Part shown: in pieces, positions 6,388 to 9,833 of the stretch | How the letters are laid out: every line of letters begins with the position of its first letter | Position numbering within the stretch: the stretch's first letter is position 1 | Source of the DNA: Rhizobium sp. Q54 | GTDB lineage: Bacteria > Pseudomonadota > Alphaproteobacteria > Rhizobiales > Beijerinckiaceae | Direction of reading: 5' to 3' | Assembly: GCA_945903655.1 (NCBI GenBank) | Contig: CAMDOY010000110.1 | Coordinates: forward strand, 1 to 9,833 | Length of the DNA stretch: 9,833 nt | Translations under genes and position numbers: made by a program | The notes under the pieces: generated by a model | Told to the model about the DNA's origin: nothing | Databases searched by the model: none | What the model saw: only the letters and a program-made list of their open reading frames with translations

Positions 6388-6651
6388 TTAGTTCCCGCCG
6401 CGCGGGGCGGTCGTACGGTCCTGCGCCTTCGGTCCCTCGCTGGCGATTTTGCGGAATTCTTCGATCTTGCGGGCGCCGTCCAGACAGGCCTGGGGCGAGG
6501 CGGCGCAGCGCCCGGCGATTTCCTCGGCGGCCATCTGGGCCGCCTGCTGGGCGAGCGCTTGCGGATCGGGCGCGGGCGTGGCGCCGTCCGGCCAATCGAT
6601 AAACGCGAAGGTGAGGCCGAGCCAGAAGGCGCAGCGAAGCAGGAACATCAT
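6388..6651 (-). CDS. DUF5330-like small single-pass membrane protein
   Basis: A small protein of 87 residues from the chosen start. It opens with one hydrophobic helix (MMFLLRCAFWLGLTFAFID), followed by a polar helical tail containing two cysteines in GRCAASPQACLDGARK. That layout fits DUF5330 proteins of Hyphomicrobiales, which I recognise from pattern rather than from a search. The helix near the N-terminus and the paired cysteines suggest a membrane-anchored domain, probably facing the periplasm with a possible disulfide. The frame also has ATG codons at 6681 and 6660. The start at 6651 was preferred because the protein then begins at the hydrophobic helix, and GGATGGG lies just upstream. 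The longer version adds SGDWPWMGP-type residues. Function is unknown. It sits between sufE and the divergent kinase gene, an arrangement I believe recurs in related genomes. Confidence 0.7.
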   Translation of the reverse strand: MMFLLRCAFWLGLTFAFIDWPDGATPAPDPQALAQQAAQMAAEEIAGRCAASPQACLDGARKIEEFRKIASEGPKAQDRTTAPRGGN

Positions 6652-6763
6652 GGGACCCATCCACGGCCAATCGCCTGACATCTAACAGCCAATTGGCAGC
6701 AAAAGGTTACCGGAGCGGCGATTCGCGCTGTTTGCGCCGGTCCTCGCGCGCTTTTCTTGCGCT

Positions 6764-6778
6764 CGGTTCTGCGAACCG
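6764..6778. repeat. Short perfect inverted repeat CGGTTC-TGC-GAACCG
   Basis: Two 6-base arms are separated by 3 bases. There is no T-run, so it is not an intrinsic terminator. It could be an operator or a small hairpin, but one 6-bp arm pair in GC-rich DNA may also be chance. Confidence 0.4.
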
Positions 6779-6879
6779 CCGGGAGCTGCCCATCTGGCAA
6801 CGGCTTCTAAACCATACCCGCCGATTGGCGCGTTCGACCCCCCTCAATTGTTGGTGAAACCACTTCTTAACGCTTCCGG

Positions 6880-6894
6880 TTAGGGGTCACTTAA
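6880..6894 (+). promoter_or_regulatory. Candidate CtrA binding box TTAG-N7-TTAA
   Basis: The alphaproteobacterial cell-cycle regulator CtrA recognises TTAA-N7-TTAA. Here TTAG (6880-6883) and TTAA (6891-6894) are separated by exactly seven bases, a one-mismatch site. It lies 13 bases before the ATG at 6908 and 67-76 bases before two in-frame GTG codons. If CtrA activates from this box in the usual -35 position, the GTG starts would be favoured. Binding is not demonstrated. Confidence 0.4.
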
Positions 6895-6907
6895 GGCCCG
6901 GGCGCCA

Positions 6908-8797
6908 ATGTGCGTCCAGGTGGGGTCGGAGCGTTCGGCTGATCCGGGGAGTTGCGTTGGCGTGCAGATCGTGAGTGGAATTCGCGCCGAGATGGGAGCC
7001 TGGGTCCATGAGACCGCGCGCGACCATCCGGCGGACAGTCGTCGGCATGTGGCCTTCATGGGGTCCCGTCTGATGGCGACCCTGGCGGTCGCCGTGCTGG
7101 CACCGCTCTATCTGGCCCTGCGCGGCGCGCCTGCTTTTTGGGAGGCGCTGGTTTTCCTGCTGGCTCTGGCGCCTGTGGCCAGCGTGGCCCTGCTGTCGCG
7201 CACGGGCGATCTGGTCGCCGCCCAGGCCCTCTCCGCATCCGCCAGCATCCTCGCCGCCCTCGCCATCGCCTGCGGGCTTGGCGGCCTCTCCGCCGCCGCG
7301 CTGATCTGGTTGGCGCTGGCGCCCATGGGGGCGATTTTCGCCCGCTCCTCCCGCTTTCTGGCCGGGGTCGCCGCCGCTTCAGGTGCGGCCTTCGCGCTCA
7401 TCCTTGCGGGGGTCGGCTTTGACGTGATCCCGGCGGACGCCCAGGGCGGGCTCTTGCTGAACGCCTTTTATGTGGGGGCGGCGCTGGCCTGTGTGGCGGT
7501 CACCGCTTTCAGCGCGCGCATGGTCGAGGCGCGCAGCGAGCGTTCGCGGGAGATGGGCGACGCCCGCTTCACCACGCTGGCGGGCGCGCTGGGCGATCCG
7601 CTCCTGCGCCATGATCAGCAGGGGGCTGTGCTTTTCGTCAGCCGCGAAAGCGAGAGCCTCTTTGGCCTTGGCGCGCGCGACCTTTGCGGGCGCGGCCTCT
7701 TCGAGCGGATCTTCGTCCAGGATCGTCCCGCCTTCCTGAAGGCCCTGTCCCAGGCCAACAATGGCGCTGCTGCCGTGCGTGCGGAATTTCGCCTGCGGAT
7801 CGGCGCTGCGGCCGCCGACAAGGACGCCAGCGCAGAGCCGGTGTTCCGCTGGGTCGAAATGCGCGCCCGCCGTTTGATGCTGGAGGGGCGCACGGCGATT
7901 GAGGACGATGGCGCCAGCGTCATCTCCATCCTGCGCGACATCTCGCGAGAGAAGCAGGCGGACGTGGCCCGTGAGGAGGCGCTCGCCGAGGCCGACCGCG
8001 CCAACGCCTCCAAGGATCGCTTCCTCGCCAACCTGAGCCATGAGTTGCGCACGCCTTTGAACGCGATCATCGGCTTTTCCGAGATCCTGTCCAATGAGGC
8101 GATCATGCCGGACGCGCTGGCCCGTCGGCGCGAATATGCGGCCATCATCCACGCCTCCGGGCAGCATCTGCTGTCCGTGGTGAACGCCATTCTCGACATG
8201 TCCAAGATCGAGGCGGGCTGTTTCGACATCGAAAGCGAAGCGCTGCAGGTGGCCCCGCTGATCGAGGCCTGCTGCGACATGATCAAGCTGAAGGCCGAAC
8301 AAACGGGCCTGCGGCTGGAGCGCGAATGCGCGCACGATCTGCCCCAGGTGATCGCGGATGAGCGCGCCTTCAAGCAGATTCTCCTGAACCTCCTGTCCAA
8401 TGCAGTGAAGTTCACCCCTGCTGGCGGTGAGGTGCGGGTAAGCGCAAGGCTTGAGGGGCGCTCCTTGTCCCTGGAGGTCGCCGACACCGGCGTGGGCGTG
8501 AAGCAGGCCGATCTGCCTCGCCTGGGCGACGCTTTCTTTCAGGCGGGCGCCGCAGGGGGCCGCAAGGACGAGGGCACGGGGCTCGGGCTTTCCGTGGTGC
8601 GCGGCCTTGTCGGCCTGCATGGCGGCGCAATCTCCATCTCCAGCGCTCCCGGGCAGGGCACCTGCGTAAAGGTGCTTCTGCCCGTTGACGGCGCCCTGCG
8701 CGCCGACAAGCGCAGCAGCGCCAGGATTGATGTGGTTTCCTTCCCTGTTTCCTCGGCGCCTGTCGCCCTCTCTTCAAAGGTGAAGAAAGTTGCGTGA
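6908..8797 (+). CDS. Membrane-bound PAS-domain sensor histidine kinase
   Basis: A sensor kinase of up to 629 residues, phosphorylating itself on histidine and passing phosphate to a response regulator not encoded in this window. About six hydrophobic segments span residues 55-201 with very short loops, so it has little external sensing surface. A PAS-like domain follows (about 216-345, with GDPLLRHDQQGAVLFVSRES and ILRDISREKQ), then a coiled linker. The HisKA domain has His378 in NLSHELRTPLNAIIGFSE. The HATPase domain has an N box with Asn494/Asn498, a G1 box DTGVGV (526-531) and a G2 box GTGLGL (556-561). The catalytic residues look intact. The HisKA sequence resembles the PleC/DivJ/PdhS group, but that resemblance is too general for naming. 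The start is uncertain. The ATG at 6908 is given, but GTG at 6962 (GGGGAG 10 nt upstream) or 6971 would remove a non-family-like N-terminus. The stop overlaps the next gene by 8 bases. Confidence 0.93.
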   Translation: MCVQVGSERSADPGSCVGVQIVSGIRAEMGAWVHETARDHPADSRRHVAFMGSRLMATLAVAVLAPLYLALRGAPAFWEALVFLLALAPVASVALLSRTGDLVAAQALSASASILAALAIACGLGGLSAAALIWLALAPMGAIFARSSRFLAGVAAASGAAFALILAGVGFDVIPADAQGGLLLNAFYVGAALACVAVTAFSARMVEARSERSREMGDARFTTLAGALGDPLLRHDQQGAVLFVSRESESLFGLGARDLCGRGLFERIFVQDRPAFLKALSQANNGAAAVRAEFRLRIGAAAADKDASAEPVFRWVEMRARRLMLEGRTAIEDDGASVISILRDISREKQADVAREEALAEADRANASKDRFLANLSHELRTPLNAIIGFSEILSNEAIMPDALARRREYAAIIHASGQHLLSVVNAILDMSKIEAGCFDIESEALQVAPLIEACCDMIKLKAEQTGLRLERECAHDLPQVIADERAFKQILLNLLSNAVKFTPAGGEVRVSARLEGRSLSLEVADTGVGVKQADLPRLGDAFFQAGAAGGRKDEGTGLGLSVVRGLVGLHGGAISISSAPGQGTCVKVLLPVDGALRADKRSSARIDVVSFPVSSAPVALSSKVKKVA

Positions 8798-9485
8798 AGC
8801 TCTCGCCAGATCCGATCATGACTTCGTCATCGCCGAAGAGCCGCGCCGCAAGCCGCGCGCCGCTCCCGCGGCAAGGGCCGCTGAAGCGAGCCCGCGCAAG
8901 CGAAATGTTGTCCTCGCCTTCCTGATGCGAAGGCCGGGGCGGACCCTCGCAGGGGTTATGGTGGCTGCTCTGGTGACCGGCATCGTCCTCAACGCCGTCA
9001 TGTTCCAGACGGGCTATCATCCCTCGCCCCTTTTCGGATCGCCGCGCGCTGCGGCTCCCGCGCCGAAGTCTGTCGCCGCCGCCCCGCCCCTGCCGGCGCC
9101 TCGTCCGGCGAGCCTCGCCCCATCCGCGCCTGTCGCGCCCTCGCCAGCGCCGCTCGCCCGGGCTCCGGAGACGCCCGCCGCTGCGCCCCGCGCTGCAGCG
9201 CGTGAGGCCGAGCCCGCGCCTGTCGCCGCCAAAAAGGATCTTATCGCCGCGCTGCTCAATGGCGAGTCGCCGCAGGACGCGGCGGCGCCAGCCGCGCGGG
9301 TGGCCGCCGTGCAAAAGGCGCTCATCAAGGCCGGCTTCGTGTTGCGCGCCGATGGCGTCATGGGCGCCACGACCCGGCAGGCGCTGGAGCGCTTCGAGCG
9401 CGACCGCAGATTGCCAGTCACGGGCGATCTGTCGCCGCGCACCCTGCGGGAACTTGCGGATCAATCGGGCGTCGCCATTCCCTGA
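8790..9485 (+). CDS. Single-pass membrane protein with C-terminal peptidoglycan-binding domain
   Basis: A 231-residue protein. The N-terminal 50 residues are basic and cytosolic (RRKPRAAP, SPRKRN). Residues 51-72 form one membrane helix (AGVMVAALVTGIVLNAVMF). Residues 86-146 are a Pro/Ala-rich linker suited to crossing the periplasm. Residues 168-225 form a PG_binding_1-type three-helix domain (RVAAVQKALIKAGF, ADGVMGATTRQALERFERD, LPVTGDLSPRTLREL). It probably tethers the inner membrane to the cell wall, and no catalytic domain is present. The start is taken as TTG at 8790, overlapping the kinase stop by 8 bases, with an AAAGG site about 8 nt upstream. The next in-frame ATG, at codon 46, would leave almost no cytosolic part ahead of the helix. 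The overlap suggests translation coupled to the kinase and hence a shared function, which is inference. Confidence 0.88.
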   Translation: MREALARSDHDFVIAEEPRRKPRAAPAARAAEASPRKRNVVLAFLMRRPGRTLAGVMVAALVTGIVLNAVMFQTGYHPSPLFGSPRAAAPAPKSVAAAPPLPAPRPASLAPSAPVAPSPAPLARAPETPAAAPRAAAREAEPAPVAAKKDLIAALLNGESPQDAAAPAARVAAVQKALIKAGFVLRADGVMGATTRQALERFERDRRLPVTGDLSPRTLRELADQSGVAIP

Positions 9486-9505
9486 TGAAACACGGGTGAT
9501 CGCCC

Positions 9506-9833
9506 ATGCGTCTGCGCGCGGATATCGTCGTCTCGGCCTATCTGCGCCGCAGCGCTCTTGAGGGCGCCCCTGCGGTTCTGCGTCGCCGCGGCGCCGCGGA
9601 GGCGGGCGCCATTTTCGTGAAGATTGATCGTCTCGACGGGATGGCCGCCCTCTATGGCCCAGCCCCGCAGACGCAAACCGCCGAACGCGGCGTTGATCGC
9701 CTGTGGACCCGCATGCACAAGGACGCGTTTATCCCCTCTCTTGAGGTGGAAGAGCGTCTGGCGAAGGAAATCCGCTTCGATCCCGACCTCTGGATCATCG
9801 AGGCCGAGGATCGGCAGGGACGGGTCTTTCTGG
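9506..9833 (+). CDS. DUF1491 family protein (3' end cut by window)
   Basis: The frame from the ATG at 9506 stays open to the window end, giving 109 residues beginning MRLRADIVVSAYLRRSA. I recognise DUF1491, a small cytosolic alphaproteobacterial family, from the start, the GAAEAGAIFVKIDRLDG segment, the YGPAPQ motif and the closing EIRFDPDLWIIEAEDRQGR. The family is about 110-115 residues long, so only a few codons and the stop should be missing. A GGGTGA ribosome site lies about 6 nt upstream. The gap to the preceding peptidoglycan-binding gene is 20 bases, so it is likely in the same operon. Two tandem stops (TGATGA) end the preceding gene. The function of DUF1491 is not established to my knowledge. 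Confidence 0.88.
   Translation, partial: MRLRADIVVSAYLRRSALEGAPAVLRRRGAAEAGAIFVKIDRLDGMAALYGPAPQTQTAERGVDRLWTRMHKDAFIPSLEVEERLAKEIRFDPDLWIIEAEDRQGRVFL

Larger units (their letters stand above)
6652..6907. other. Divergent intergenic region before the histidine kinase
   Basis: About 256 bases contain no supported gene. It carries a 6-bp inverted repeat (6764-6778) and a CtrA-like box (6880-6894), and must contain promoters for the kinase gene and probably for the DUF5330 gene. If the kinase starts at a GTG near 6962 or 6971, this region extends correspondingly further right. Confidence 0.5.

Noticed and set aside
7379..8620. A 413-codon open frame on the minus strand opposite the histidine kinase
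   Set aside because: It is a shadow of the kinase coding frame with no recognisable domain. The kinase HisKA and ATPase motifs are on the plus strand.

Overview
The window reads as chromosomal core sequence from a high-GC alphaproteobacterium, most likely in the order Hyphomicrobiales (Rhizobiales). The evidence is the base composition, the alpha-type codon choice, a MucR/Ros-family regulator, and a cluster of small families typical of that group: DUF6456, SufE, DUF5330, a PAS histidine kinase, a peptidoglycan-binding membrane protein and DUF1491. I cannot name the genus. I see no insertion sequence, phage gene, tRNA, rRNA, CRISPR array or other sign of recent transfer.

Layout. Positions 3-1328 (+) hold the 3' part, or all, of a long Pro/Ala/Glu-rich protein with a short folded C-terminal domain. 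It converges on a minus-strand pair, an oligopeptidase B-like S9 peptidase (1892-4006) followed by an isochorismatase-fold hydrolase (1338-1895). These two overlap by an ATGA and look translationally coupled. An AT-rich gap (4007-4322) separates the peptidase from the divergent mucR-type gene (4323-4739), which ends at a strong intrinsic terminator (4762-4788). A short 16-bp tandem repeat and a TTGACA-type -35 element precede a DUF6456 protein (4948-5838). The stop codon of that gene abuts the stop codon of the convergent sufE gene (5839-6264, -). A small DUF5330 membrane protein lies upstream of sufE on the same strand (6388-6651).

A second divergent intergenic region (6652-6907) contains a CtrA-like box, TTAG-N7-TTAA. 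It leads into a plus-strand run of a polytopic PAS histidine kinase (6908-8797), a single-pass peptidoglycan-binding protein starting at TTG inside the end of the kinase gene (8790-9485), and a DUF1491 gene (9506 onward) cut by the window end.

How the genes may work together (inference). The right half combines a nucleoid-type global regulator (MucR), a probable winged-helix protein (DUF6456), a membrane kinase and a cell-wall-binding protein translated in a coupled way. This suggests a regulatory and envelope neighbourhood, possibly under cell-cycle control through CtrA. The left half is metabolic and proteolytic housekeeping. No clearly new system is evident. The best leads are the kinase/peptidoglycan-binding coupling with its CtrA-like box, and the incomplete zinc-ligand set in the MucR protein.
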